The notes under the pieces: generated by a model
What the model was told of the DNA's origin: nothing
Seen by the model: the letters and a program-made list of their open reading frames with translations, nothing else
The model's database searches: none
Assembly: GCF_006385175.1 (NCBI RefSeq)
Contig: NZ_VFIY01000004.1
Coordinates: 620,001-684,000, forward strand
Direction of reading: 5' to 3'
DNA from: Emcibacter nanhaiensis
Lineage (GTDB): Bacteria; Pseudomonadota; Alphaproteobacteria; Sphingomonadales; Emcibacteraceae
Length of the DNA: 64,000 bases
Made by a program: the position numbers and the translations under genes
Shown: positions 17,178 to 26,404 of the stretch, piece by piece
How positions within the stretch are numbered: the first letter of the stretch is position 1
How the letters are laid out: every line of letters begins with the position of its first letter

Positions 17178-20100
17178 TCAGGCCGGGATTTTCTCTTCGG
17201 TTTTGGCAGCAGAAGAAACGGCGCCGGTTTCCAGGTCACTCAACAGACCGGCAAGCTTCTCTTTCTGTTCGTGGAGGTTGCGCTCCTTGACATGGCCATA
17301 GCCGCGGATGTCTTTCGGGAAAGAGGCAATGTCCACGCACAGCTGGTAATTATCTTTATTCAGCCGCTTCATGATCTCTTCCACCACCAGCTGATATTCC
17401 CTGATCAGCTGGCGCTCCTGGCGACGCTCCTCGGTATAACCGAAAATATCGAGGGCAGTGCCGCGCAGGCCCTTGAATTTGGCCAGCACACCGAAAGCTT
17501 TCAGCATCCAGGGTCCGAACTCGCGTTTTTTCGGCAGACCGGTGGCCTTGTCCTTCTTCTCCAGGATCGGCGGGGCCAGATGGAACTGCAGCTTGTAGTC
17601 GCCCTCAAACTGGGCTTCCAGCTTTTTCAGGAACTTGCCGTTGCTGTACAGCCGCGCCACTTCATACTCATCCTTGTAAGCCATCAGCTTGTGGTAGAAA
17701 CGGGCCACGGCCTCGCTGAGATCGCCCACCCGACCAAATAACTCAGACTCTCTCGCCCGCACCCGGTTCACCAGGTCGGTATATTTGCGGGCATAGGCCG
17801 CATTCTGGTAGGCGGTCAGGTAATTCTCCCGCTTCTCAATCACCTCATCCAGGGTATCAGCGATATGTTCGTGGCTGGACGGATCCAGCAGCGGACGGAC
17901 CACCTCTTCCACCTGTTCCGGAGCATGGGCGGCCAGCCGGCCGCAGGCAAAGGTTTTCAGGTTCTGCTCCACGGCGACGCCGTTGAGTTCGATGGCCCGT
18001 TTCAGGGACTCATAGCCCAGCGGAATCAGGCCCTTCTGCCAGGCATAGCCCAGCATGAAGATATTGGTAGCGATGGAATCGCCCAGCAGATGGGTGGCAA
18101 TTTCTGTGGCTTCAATGAAGTAACGACCGTCGTCCTTGGTGTGCTCGGCAATGGCTTTCTTCAGCGCCTCTTCCTTGAAGTCGATATTGTTGTGCTCGAC
18201 GAAGGACGACACCGGGATCCGGTGCGCATTGATCACCGCACGGGTCTTGTTCTTCTGGATGGCCTCTACAGCCTGCGGGCTTGCCGCCACCACCATGTCG
18301 CAGGCCAGCAGCAGATGCGCACCGCCGGTCAGGATATGCGGGGTGCGCAGTTCATTCATATCCGGACCAAGCCGCACATGGGACAGCACCGCGCCGCCCT
18401 TCTGCGCAAGGCCGGCCATATCCAGGATCGAGCTGGCCTTGCCTTCCACATGGGCCGCCATGCCAAGCAGCGCGCCGATGGTCAGCACGCCGGTGCCGCC
18501 AACACCGGACACCATAATGTTATAGGCATGCTCCAGTTCCGGAACGGCCGGCTCGGGAATATGCTCCAGCAGCGCTTCAAAGCCGGTGGCCCTGGTCTTA
18601 CGCAGCTTGCCGCCGTAGACACTGACGAAGGACGGGCAGAAGCCGTTTACACAGCTGTAGTCCTTGTTGCAGCTCGACTGGTTGATGGTGCGCTTGCGGC
18701 CATACTCGGTTTCCAGCGGCTCGACAGAGACGCAGTTGGATTTCACGGAACAATCGCCGCAGCCTTCGCAGACCGCGTCGTTGATGAACACCCGGCGATC
18801 CGGGTCTGGGAACAGGCCGCGCTTGCGGCGACGGCGTTTTTCCGCCGCACAGGTCTGGTCGTAAATGATGACCGTGCAGCCTTCGGTGTTACGGGCTTCT
18901 TCCTGAATGGCGGGCAGCTCGTCCCGGTGCAGCACCGGAATATGGGCCGGAATACCACTGCGGTCGTCATAGCGGCTCAGGTCCTCGGTCAGGATCCAGA
19001 TTTTCTTCGCCCCTTCGCCGGCCATCTGGGAGGCAATGCCGGGCACCGTCAGCTGACCGTCATGGGGCTGGCCGCCGGTCATGGCAACCGCATCGTTATA
19101 GAGGATCTTGTAGGTGATATTCACCCCGGCCGCGATAGACTGGCGCACGGCCAGCACGCCGGAATGAAAATAGGTGCCATCGCCGAGGTTGGCAAAGATA
19201 TGCTTTTCCTTGGTAAAGGGCGCCTGACCAACCCACGGCACACCCTCGCCGCCCATCTGGGTAAAGGTGGACGTATTGCGGTCCATCCACAGCGCCATGA
19301 TGTGACAGCCGATCCCGGCCGCCGCCCGGCTGCCTTCCGGCACCTTGGTGGAGGTGTTGTGGGGACAGCCGGAGCAGAAATAGGGCGTGCGCGCCAGCGG
19401 CGTCGCATAGTTTTTCTGCATGTCCTCGCGGCGATTGAAGAATTCGAGCCGTTCTTCGATATGCTCGTTACGGTAAAAACGGGAAATCCGGTCGGCAATC
19501 ACATGGGTAATCAGGCCGACGCTGAGGCCGTTTTCCGGCGGCAGAAGCCACTGGCCCTTCTCGTCATATTTACCGACCACCCGCGGGCGGATATCCGCCG
19601 GCATGTTGAACAGCTGCTGCTTGAGCTGGTTTTCAATCAGTTCGCGCTTTTCCTCGACAATCAGGATTTCCTCAAGACCGGTACAGAAATTGCGCACCCC
19701 GTCCGGCTCCAGCGGCCAGGGCATGCCTACTTTATAGACGCGCAGGCCAATCTGCTCGGCCACGTCCTGGTCAATACCCAGTTCAAACAGGGCCTGGCGC
19801 ACATCGCCATAGCTCTTGCCGCTGGTGATGATGCCGAAGCGCGGCTTTGAGCTGTCCATGACAATCTGGTCGACCTTGTTCTTTTTGACAAAGGCCAGGG
19901 CGGCAAACAGCTTGTAGCGCTGCAGGCGGTAGTCCTGTTCTTTCCACACATCGTTGGGACGAATATGCACACCGCCCGGCGGCATTTCGAATTCGGTGGC
20001 GTCAGGGAACAGGATTTCCCGCTGTTCGCGGCTCAGGTCTACGGTCGCCGTGGTCTCGGCCGTCTCGCTGGTCACCTTGAAGGCAGTCCAGCAGCCGGAG

Positions 20101-20675
20101 TAGCGGGACATGGCAATGCCGAGCAGGCCGTATTCGACAAATTCCTGGATGTCGGTCGGATAGAGCATCGGCAGCATGGTCGCATAGAAGCTGTGGTCGG
20201 ACTGATGCGGCAGGGTGGAGGATTTGGCGGAATGGTCGTCCCCGGCAATGGCCAGGACGCCGCCATGAGGACTGGTGCCGGCGGCATTGGCGTGACGGAA
20301 GGTATCGCCGGTGCGGTCCACGCCCGGGCCCTTGCCGTACCAGATCCCGAACACGCCGTCATAGTTGGCGCCTTTGAAGATATTAACCTGCTGGGTGCCC
20401 CAGACGGCCGTGGCCGCCAGTTCTTCGTTGAGACCCGGCTGAAAATGAACATCATTGGCGTCCAGGATTTTCTTGGCCTTCATGATGGCCTGGTCATAGC
20501 CGCCGAGCGGGGAGCCGCGATACCCGGAAATGAACCCGGCCGTGTTCAGACCGGCAGCCTGGTCACGCCAGCGCTGCACGATGGGAATACGCACCAGAGC
20601 CTGGGTTCCGGACATGAAAGCGCTGCCGCTTTCCAGCATATATTTATCGTCAAGTGAGATAAGATCTTTTTTCAC
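17178..20675 (-). CDS. Indolepyruvate ferredoxin oxidoreductase, fused alpha-beta type
   Basis: A 1165-residue thiamine-diphosphate enzyme that oxidatively decarboxylates aryl-pyruvates to acyl-CoA. Domains in order are an N-terminal pyrimidine-binding region (GFISGYRGSPLGGYDQ), a TPP-binding region (FCSGCPHNTST, then LGDGTYFHSG), a cysteine-rich segment (VCEGCGDCSVKSNC ... SSCNKDYSCVNGFCP) and a C-terminal gamma-type domain (SGVGGTGVLTIGALLGMAA). This single-chain architecture is the aerobic proteobacterial form. The GTG at 20675 is chosen because GGAG lies 7 bases upstream; a TTG further up has no such site. It is divergent from an Lrp-type regulator. Confidence 0.93.
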   Translation of the reverse strand: MKKDLISLDDKYMLESGSAFMSGTQALVRIPIVQRWRDQAAGLNTAGFISGYRGSPLGGYDQAIMKAKKILDANDVHFQPGLNEELAATAVWGTQQVNIFKGANYDGVFGIWYGKGPGVDRTGDTFRHANAAGTSPHGGVLAIAGDDHSAKSSTLPHQSDHSFYATMLPMLYPTDIQEFVEYGLLGIAMSRYSGCWTAFKVTSETAETTATVDLSREQREILFPDATEFEMPPGGVHIRPNDVWKEQDYRLQRYKLFAALAFVKKNKVDQIVMDSSKPRFGIITSGKSYGDVRQALFELGIDQDVAEQIGLRVYKVGMPWPLEPDGVRNFCTGLEEILIVEEKRELIENQLKQQLFNMPADIRPRVVGKYDEKGQWLLPPENGLSVGLITHVIADRISRFYRNEHIEERLEFFNRREDMQKNYATPLARTPYFCSGCPHNTSTKVPEGSRAAAGIGCHIMALWMDRNTSTFTQMGGEGVPWVGQAPFTKEKHIFANLGDGTYFHSGVLAVRQSIAAGVNITYKILYNDAVAMTGGQPHDGQLTVPGIASQMAGEGAKKIWILTEDLSRYDDRSGIPAHIPVLHRDELPAIQEEARNTEGCTVIIYDQTCAAEKRRRRKRGLFPDPDRRVFINDAVCEGCGDCSVKSNCVSVEPLETEYGRKRTINQSSCNKDYSCVNGFCPSFVSVYGGKLRKTRATGFEALLEHIPEPAVPELEHAYNIMVSGVGGTGVLTIGALLGMAAHVEGKASSILDMAGLAQKGGAVLSHVRLGPDMNELRTPHILTGGAHLLLACDMVVAASPQAVEAIQKNKTRAVINAHRIPVSSFVEHNNIDFKEEALKKAIAEHTKDDGRYFIEATEIATHLLGDSIATNIFMLGYAWQKGLIPLGYESLKRAIELNGVAVEQNLKTFACGRLAAHAPEQVEEVVRPLLDPSSHEHIADTLDEVIEKRENYLTAYQNAAYARKYTDLVNRVRARESELFGRVGDLSEAVARFYHKLMAYKDEYEVARLYSNGKFLKKLEAQFEGDYKLQFHLAPPILEKKDKATGLPKKREFGPWMLKAFGVLAKFKGLRGTALDIFGYTEERRQERQLIREYQLVVEEIMKRLNKDNYQLCVDIASFPKDIRGYGHVKERNLHEQKEKLAGLLSDLETGAVSSAAKTEEKIPA

Positions 20676-20814
20676 TGCCCTACTCCAATTTCTCAACCAA
20701 CCCTAAATTTGAATTATTTTTGCATATTTTTTGCGAAATTAAGTTTCTTTTTTGAATTGTTTACAGTAGTTTTGGCTATATTTTTGCCTTTTTGAAGAAC
20801 ATTGAGAAAAAATA

Positions 20815-21291
20815 ATGCTTGATAAATTGAACGACATTGACCGTAAAATCCTGGCCACCCTGCAACAGGACGCCAGCCTGACCAACACGGAACTTGCCGA
20901 CAAGGTGGGGCTCTCTACCGCGCCGTGCTGGCGCCGGGTGAAGAGGCTTGAAGAACTTGGCCTGATCGACGGCCGGGTCGCCATCCTGAATCCGGAAAAG
21001 CTCGGTCTGCATATTGTCACCTTCGCCAATGTGAAACTGTCCCACCACAAGGACAATGCGCTCGAGGAGTTCGAGAAACTGATCGAAGTCTATCCGGAAG
21101 TGACTGAATGCTACACCATCAGCGGCTCCATGGACTATGTCCTGAAAATCGTCACCACCGATATGGCGGCCTACGAGAACTTCCTGCGCCAGAAACTGCT
21201 CAAAATGGAGATGGTCAACGAAGTGCATTCCCGTTTTGCCGTCACCAAGGTCAAATATACAACAGCTCTGCCGCTCAAAATCTCTAAATAA
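20815..21291 (+). CDS. Lrp/AsnC family transcriptional regulator
   Basis: A 158-residue regulator with an N-terminal winged helix-turn-helix (LNDIDRKILATLQQDASLTNTELADKVGLS, then CWRRVKRLEELGLI) and a C-terminal RAM/ligand-binding domain containing YTISGSMDYVLKIVTTD. Its divergent placement against the indolepyruvate oxidoreductase-leucine dehydrogenase unit makes it the likely amino-acid-responsive regulator of that unit. The intergenic region has three TTTTTGC tracts (20717, 20728, 20781) that may be part of its binding array. Confidence 0.93.
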   Translation: MLDKLNDIDRKILATLQQDASLTNTELADKVGLSTAPCWRRVKRLEELGLIDGRVAILNPEKLGLHIVTFANVKLSHHKDNALEEFEKLIEVYPEVTECYTISGSMDYVLKIVTTDMAAYENFLRQKLLKMEMVNEVHSRFAVTKVKYTTALPLKISK

Positions 21292-21394
21292 AGCTTTTTG
21301 ACAATTCAAACAATCGTTTGATTTTTATATTGCCCTGTCTCCCTATCTGATTTAGACTCCCGGTCATTCCATAAAATTCTGCCGGGAGACAATC

Positions 21395-22582
21395 ATGAGA
21401 GACGCCGTTATCGTATCCACAGCCCGCACGCCTATCGGGCGCGCCTTCAAGGGAGCCTTCAACAACACCAAATCGCCGACCATGGGGGGCCATGTGGTGC
21501 GTGAAGCCGTCAAACGTTCCGGTCTCGACGGGGCGGAGATCGAAGATGTGATCATGGGCTCCGCCCTGCCCTGCGGCACCTCCGGCTATAATATTGGCCG
21601 TCTTGCCGCGGTCGCAGCCGGACTGCCGGTCACAGTTTCCGGAATGACCATGGACCGGCAATGTTCTTCCGGCCTTATGTCCATTGCCACAGCAGCAAAA
21701 CAGATCATTTGTGACGGTATGAATGCCGCAGTGGGGGCCGGACTCGACAGTATTTCCCTGGTGCAGAACCAGGGCTTTAAATGGATGATGGAGAGCGCCG
21801 ACCCGAAGGTACTGGAAATCAACCAGAATGCCTATATGCCCATGCTGCAGACGGCGGAAGTGGTGGCCCAAAAATACAAGATCAGCCGTGATGCCCAGGA
21901 TGAATATTCCCTGCTCAGCCAGCAGCGCACCGCCATGGCCCAGCATGAAGGCAAATTCGATGATGAGATCGTGCCCCTGCCGACAGTCAAGCTGGTCAAG
22001 GACAGGGAAACCGGTGAGGTCTCCGAAGTCGCCGTGACCCTGGAAAAGGATGAGGGCAACCGGCCGGAAACCTCCCTGGAGAGCCTGCAGTCGCTGCAGC
22101 CGGTGATCGAAGGCGGTTCTATTACCGCCGGCAACGCCAGCCAGCTGTCTGACGGCGCCTCCGCCTGTGTACTGATGGAAGGCAAGCTCGCCGAACAAAA
22201 GGGCATCGAACCGCTCGGCATCTATCGCGGCATGGCCGTGGCCGGCTGCCCGCCGGAAGAAATGGGGATCGGCCCGATCTATGCCATTCCCAAGCTGCTG
22301 AGCCAGGCGGACCTGACCATCAATGACATCGGCCTGTGGGAACTGAACGAAGCCTTTGCCGTGCAGGCGCTATACTGTCGGGATCATCTCGGCATCGATC
22401 CGGAGATCTACAATGTCAACGGCGGCGCCATTTCCATCGGCCACCCCTACGGCATGAGCGGATCCCGCATGGTCGGCCATGCCCTGATCGAAGGCAAGCG
22501 CCGCGGCGCCAAATATGTGGTGGTGACAATGTGCGTCGGTGGCGGCATGGGCGCCGCCGGCCTGTTTGAAGTAGTACAATAA
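21395..22582 (+). CDS. Acetyl-CoA C-acyltransferase (thiolase)
   Basis: A 395-residue type I thiolase for beta-oxidation or acetoacetyl-CoA metabolism. The acyl-accepting cysteine is C90 in [10 protein letters not shown], the catalytic histidine H350 is in [12 protein letters not shown], and the second cysteine C380 is in [15 protein letters not shown]. The N-terminus [20 protein letters not shown] is family-typical. It stands alone, without a 3-hydroxyacyl-CoA dehydrogenase partner next to it, so the exact chain-length preference is open. It follows the Lrp gene by about 100 bases and may be a separate unit. Confidence 0.93.
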   Translation: MRDAVIVSTARTPIGRAFKGAFNNTKSPTMGGHVVREAVKRSGLDGAEIEDVIMGSALPCGTSGYNIGRLAAVAAGLPVTVSGMTMDRQCSSGLMSIATAAKQIICDGMNAAVGAGLDSISLVQNQGFKWMMESADPKVLEINQNAYMPMLQTAEVVAQKYKISRDAQDEYSLLSQQRTAMAQHEGKFDDEIVPLPTVKLVKDRETGEVSEVAVTLEKDEGNRPETSLESLQSLQPVIEGGSITAGNASQLSDGASACVLMEGKLAEQKGIEPLGIYRGMAVAGCPPEEMGIGPIYAIPKLLSQADLTINDIGLWELNEAFAVQALYCRDHLGIDPEIYNVNGGAISIGHPYGMSGSRMVGHALIEGKRRGAKYVVVTMCVGGGMGAAGLFEVVQ

Positions 22583-22639
22583 GAAGTATCTTAGTACAGG
22601 GAGACCAACTTCTAAGCAGACAAAACTGGGGACATTGAT

Positions 22640-24757
22640 ATGGAACGGACAATCTATCGGGCCTGCCCGCTGTGCGAGGCCATCTGCGGACTGGAAATCA
22701 AGACCAGGGACCGGGAGATTGTCTCGATCCGCGGTGACAGGGACGACCCTTTCAGCCGTGGCCATATCTGCCCCAAGGCCGTCGCCCTCCAGGACATTCA
22801 GGACGACCCGGACCGGTTGCGCCGGCCCCTGAAGAAAATCGGGAATGGCTGGCAGGAAATCGGCTGGGACGAGGCCCTGGACGAGGTCACCGAACGCCTG
22901 TTCAGCCTGCGCGAGGCCCACGGCCCTGACTCCCTCGGCATCTATCTCGGCAATCCCAATGTGCATAACCTGGGCGCCATGACCCACGGCCCCCTTTTCT
23001 ATAAAATGCTGCGCACAAAAAACCGCTATTCCGCCACGTCCGTCGACCAGTTGCCGCACCAGCTGGTCAGCTACCTGATGTATGGTCATCAGTTCCTCCT
23101 GCCGGTGCCGGATATCGATCATACCGACTATATGCTGATCCTGGGCGCCAATCCGCTGGTGTCCAACGGCAGCATGATGACCTGTCCGGATGTCAAGGCC
23201 CGTCTCAAAGCGATCCAGGAGCGGGGCGGCAAAGTCGTCGTCATCGATCCGCGCCGCAGCGAAACCGCCCGGATGGCCGACCACCATCATTTCATCCGGC
23301 CGGGCGGCGATACCGCCCTGCTGCTGGCCCTGCTGAAAATCCTGCTGGAGACGGTCAATCCGGATCGACGATCGCACCTGTCAGGCCATCTGGAAAAGCT
23401 GGACCAGGTAGAGGATATGCTGGCCTCCGTTGAGATAGCCGACTGCGCCGCCTCGTGCGGCATTGCAGTTGGGGATATCCAGTCGATTGCCGACGACCTG
23501 GCGACAGCCGGCAAGGCCGCCTGCTATGGGCGGCTTGGCGTCAGTGTCACCGAGAACGGCACCCTCAATCACTGGCTGATCCAGATGATCAATATCGTCA
23601 CCGGCAACCTGGACCGGGTCGGCGGCACCCTCGTCACTGATCCGGCTGTCGATCTGGTCGGCATGCGTTTGATGGGCCCCGGCGGCTACGGCCGCTGGCG
23701 CAGCCGGGTCAATAACCTGCCGGAAGCCTGCAGCGAACTGCCGGTCTCGGAGCTGGCCACGGAGATCCTGACCCCGGGCGACGGTCAGATCCGGGGTCTG
23801 ATTACCACGGCCGGCAATCCGGTGCTCAGCACCCCCAACGGCCGCAAGCTGGATGACGCGCTCGAGCAACTGGACTTCATGGTGTCGATCGACCTTTACC
23901 TCAATGAAACTACCCGCCATGCCGACATTATCCTGCCGCCAACGGCGCCGCTGGAACATGATCACTATGACATCAGCTTCCTGGCGCTGGCCGTACGCAA
24001 TGTTACCCGCTACAGCGAAGCGGTCTTTGACAAGCCGGAGGGGACGCTGCATGAATGGGAAATTTTCGACCAGCTGACCCGGCGCATGACGGCAAAGATG
24101 GATGCCCCGGTCACGACCAGAAGCCGCGCCCCGGCCCGAATGGTCAATCTCAGTCTCGCCTATGGCCCCTATGGCAAACGCCGCCGCGCAGAGGCGGGCC
24201 TCAGCCTCAAAAAGCTGCAAAATAGTCCCCACGGCATCGACTTGGGCCCGCTGAAGCCAGGATTGCTGAAAAAACTGCGAACCAGGGGACAGAAGATCGA
24301 CTGCCTTCCAGACCTGATCCGCGAAGGCCTGACCGCGTTCCTCAAGGACCTCACCTCACGTCCCAAAGAAGGTCTGTTGCTGATCGGTCGGCGCCACCTG
24401 CGCTCCAACAACAGCTGGATGCACAATTACGAACGGCTGGTCAAAGGCAAGGAGCGCTGCACCCTGCTGGTGCATCCGGATGACATGGCCAGATGCGGGC
24501 TTACCGATGGGGACTATGCCCTGCTTCAGTCACGGGTGGCCAAGCAAAAAGTTCTGGTGGAAGCCTCGGAAGAGATGATGCCCGGGACCGTCAGCCTGCC
24601 CCACGGCTGGGGCCACAACCGTGCGGGCCTCCGTCTAGCCGTCGCTGCGGAACATGCAGGCGTGAGCGTGAATGATTTTACCGATGAGATGCAGCGTGAT
24701 CCGATCGCCGGGACCTCCGCCCTCAACGGTGTGTCGGTCCGCCTGTCCCCCATATAA
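22640..24757 (+). CDS. Molybdopterin-dependent oxidoreductase (formate dehydrogenase-like)
   Basis: A 705-residue DMSO-reductase-superfamily protein. A 4Fe-4S cluster site is formed by C9, C12, C16 and C44 (CPLCEAIC ... HICPKA). The molybdopterin domain includes YSATSVDQLPHQ, LILGANPLVSNGSMM and VVIDPRRSETA, and the C-terminal dinucleotide-binding domain includes LLIGRRHLRSNNSWMHN and SLPHGWGHNRAG. There is no twin-arginine signal, so it is cytoplasmic. No electron-transfer subunit or accessory gene lies beside it; the physiological substrate is unknown. It starts 57 bases after the thiolase. Confidence 0.88.
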   Translation: MERTIYRACPLCEAICGLEIKTRDREIVSIRGDRDDPFSRGHICPKAVALQDIQDDPDRLRRPLKKIGNGWQEIGWDEALDEVTERLFSLREAHGPDSLGIYLGNPNVHNLGAMTHGPLFYKMLRTKNRYSATSVDQLPHQLVSYLMYGHQFLLPVPDIDHTDYMLILGANPLVSNGSMMTCPDVKARLKAIQERGGKVVVIDPRRSETARMADHHHFIRPGGDTALLLALLKILLETVNPDRRSHLSGHLEKLDQVEDMLASVEIADCAASCGIAVGDIQSIADDLATAGKAACYGRLGVSVTENGTLNHWLIQMINIVTGNLDRVGGTLVTDPAVDLVGMRLMGPGGYGRWRSRVNNLPEACSELPVSELATEILTPGDGQIRGLITTAGNPVLSTPNGRKLDDALEQLDFMVSIDLYLNETTRHADIILPPTAPLEHDHYDISFLALAVRNVTRYSEAVFDKPEGTLHEWEIFDQLTRRMTAKMDAPVTTRSRAPARMVNLSLAYGPYGKRRRAEAGLSLKKLQNSPHGIDLGPLKPGLLKKLRTRGQKIDCLPDLIREGLTAFLKDLTSRPKEGLLLIGRRHLRSNNSWMHNYERLVKGKERCTLLVHPDDMARCGLTDGDYALLQSRVAKQKVLVEASEEMMPGTVSLPHGWGHNRAGLRLAVAAEHAGVSVNDFTDEMQRDPIAGTSALNGVSVRLSPI

Positions 24758-24846
24758 GATTTTCCTCAAATATAACTCTTGCAACCGCCATTGCCCTGGC
24801 TTAACTTTGCCCCGATCTAGCGCATATAGAATAATTAGGAAAGTTA

Positions 24847-25425
24847 ATGCCAGGCGATCGTTTACTGCGATTAATGGATATTGAAGAGTTCAGGCAAACT
24901 GCTCTTCCATTGCACGATGAAATGCTGTCCCTGTGGGAAGAACTCAGGGGTAGTCCGGAAAATGCCCCCCCGGCCCGCAAGGACTTCAGCCTGACCAAAG
25001 TCGGCGGCAAGGCAAAATATATTTCTGTTACCGAATTGACACCGGAGGGGCGCCTGAGACTGCGGCTGTCCAGCACCCTGTTCGATGAGACTACTGGGGT
25101 TGCCGCCTCCGGACAATATTTTGACGACATCATGAGCCCGCGGGACGCCGCACAACTGCAGCCACTGATAAGCGCCGCCATCACCACTCCCTGCGGCCTT
25201 TATACCGACCAGACAGTGGTGCTCGCCTCCGGCGCAACATTCCTTGCCAAAAGTCTTTATCTGCCCTGTTACAATGAGGGACAGCCGTCCAGCGTGATTG
25301 GGACAGTGCATGCCGATGAACAGGGCATGAAATACCTCAGGGGCGGCCAGCAATTTGTCATCAGTGAGCGCCAGCTCAACGAAGCCTTTTTTATTGACCT
25401 GGGCTATGGGCTACCCTCGCTGTAG
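24847..25425 (+). CDS. PAS domain-containing protein (PAS_5-like)
   Basis: A 192-residue soluble protein. After about 30 residues with LHDEMLSLWEELRG it shows the pattern of alphaproteobacterial PAS_5 proteins: a lead-in (ARKDFSLTKVGGKAKYISV), strands RLRLRLSSTLFDETTG and a central DIMSPRDAAQLQPLISAAI helix. No output domain is attached. A good ribosome binding site (AGGAAAG) precedes the ATG. Such stand-alone PAS proteins are common and mostly uncharacterised. Confidence 0.7.
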   Translation: MPGDRLLRLMDIEEFRQTALPLHDEMLSLWEELRGSPENAPPARKDFSLTKVGGKAKYISVTELTPEGRLRLRLSSTLFDETTGVAASGQYFDDIMSPRDAAQLQPLISAAITTPCGLYTDQTVVLASGATFLAKSLYLPCYNEGQPSSVIGTVHADEQGMKYLRGGQQFVISERQLNEAFFIDLGYGLPSL

Positions 25426-25553
25426 AAGCAATATCCAACACCTTACGATATTGACTTATGTCTCTCTTTTCTGAAGGCACAGACCAGTAAAAATGCCTCT
25501 GTAAGCCGTGAACCAGGCGTCATATATATGCATATGCAATGATGTAAAGAAAC

Positions 25554-25567
25554 CTGACAAATGTCAG
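25554..25567. promoter_or_regulatory. Palindrome upstream of the sigma-54 promoter
   Basis: CTGACA-AA-TGTCAG (6-base arms) lies 64 bases upstream of the -24 element, in the position expected for an enhancer-binding protein site. The function is inferred from position only. Confidence 0.4.
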
Positions 25568-25630
25568 AATTCCTTACACTTTCCATTATGTCTTTTATTC
25601 TAACCCACTAATATTATGAGACTATTTCAT

Positions 25631-25646
25631 TGGCACAGTAATTGCT
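25631..25646 (+). promoter_or_regulatory. Sigma-54 (RpoN) promoter of the PEP-CTERM gene
   Basis: TGGCAC at 25631-25636 and TTGCT at 25642-25646 match the -24/-12 consensus, with GG and GC separated by exactly 10 bases. The predicted start of transcription is near 25657, giving a leader of about 31 bases before the ATG at 25688. RpoN control of PEP-CTERM genes through PrsK/PrsR is known in other proteobacteria. Confidence 0.8.
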
Positions 25647-25687
25647 AGTGTCCGAGGACATATAATTTAACGAGTGGGAAAATTGAT

Positions 25688-26338
25688 ATGAGTATCGCAA
25701 AAACCATTAAAGCCGGTTTGCTGGCAGCAAGCTTCGCCCTCGCAGGAGCTTTGTCTGCCGACGCGACCGTTATCTGGGACCAGAGCCCCGATACAACGGG
25801 GGGAAGCTCAACCAGCAACACCTGGACAAACAATTCGGACGGTCAGAACTTCGCGGAAATCGTAAATTTCGGCCAAGGTGGCACACTGACCGGGATAGAT
25901 ATCTTCAGTTATGATGGGTATGGCAGCGTCGGCGGTGCGGTCACCATCAGGATCTGGGCCGATGATGGCGGGCTACCGGGCGCCCTGATCACCAGCATTG
26001 ATTCAGAGATCGCCACCATCGACACCGAAGCCACCTCCCTGGTTTCGGTTAGCCGCAAATACGCCGAATTTGACTTCGCCTTTGACGCCGGCAGCTTCTG
26101 GATCGGCATGTCCGGAACCGGCTATACATTGGGCCAGACAGGCCTGGATAACATTATCGATGACAGAATGGCACAGTTCAGTGGTGAAACCTATTCCCAC
26201 CTGGCTTCTGTTACCGGGGACATGGCCTTCCGCCTGCACGGCGAACTCGGCGATGTCGAAGTGCCGGAACCGGCCCCGCTGGCCCTGTTGGGTCTCGGCC
26301 TTATCGGCCTGGGGATTGCCCGCAAGCGCAACGCCTGA
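25688..26338 (+). CDS. PEP-CTERM sorting domain-containing protein
   Basis: A 216-residue exported protein. It has an N-terminal signal peptide (about residues 1-25, ending near LSADA), a beta-rich middle starting with a VIWDQSPDTTGGSSTSNTW stretch resembling 'choice-of-anchor' surface modules, and a C-terminal sorting tail: VPEP at 192-195, a hydrophobic helix and the basic end ARKRNA. The tail is recognised by an exosortase (EpsH/XrtA), not encoded here; cargo of this system is usually tied to exopolysaccharide. A sigma-54 promoter precedes the gene and a strong terminator follows. Confidence 0.93.
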   Translation: MSIAKTIKAGLLAASFALAGALSADATVIWDQSPDTTGGSSTSNTWTNNSDGQNFAEIVNFGQGGTLTGIDIFSYDGYGSVGGAVTIRIWADDGGLPGALITSIDSEIATIDTEATSLVSVSRKYAEFDFAFDAGSFWIGMSGTGYTLGQTGLDNIIDDRMAQFSGETYSHLASVTGDMAFRLHGELGDVEVPEPAPLALLGLGLIGLGIARKRNA

Positions 26339-26356
26339 TCTGGAAACATCTCCATT

Positions 26357-26390
26357 AAAAAAGGCCGGGATTTGCCCGGCCTTTTCTTTT
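26357..26390. terminator. Bidirectional terminator between the PEP-CTERM gene and argG
   Basis: A perfect 9-bp stem AAGGCCGGG/CCCGGCCTT (26361-26383, 5-base loop) has A residues before it and TTTCTTTT after it. It can stop the PEP-CTERM transcript on the plus strand and argG on the minus strand. Confidence 0.9.
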
Positions 26391-26404
26391 GCTAAATTCA
26401 GTTC

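Noticed and set aside
17865-19850. 661-codon plus-strand frame opposite the indolepyruvate oxidoreductase
   Set aside because: Shadow of a conserved enzyme with all cofactor motifs on the minus strand.
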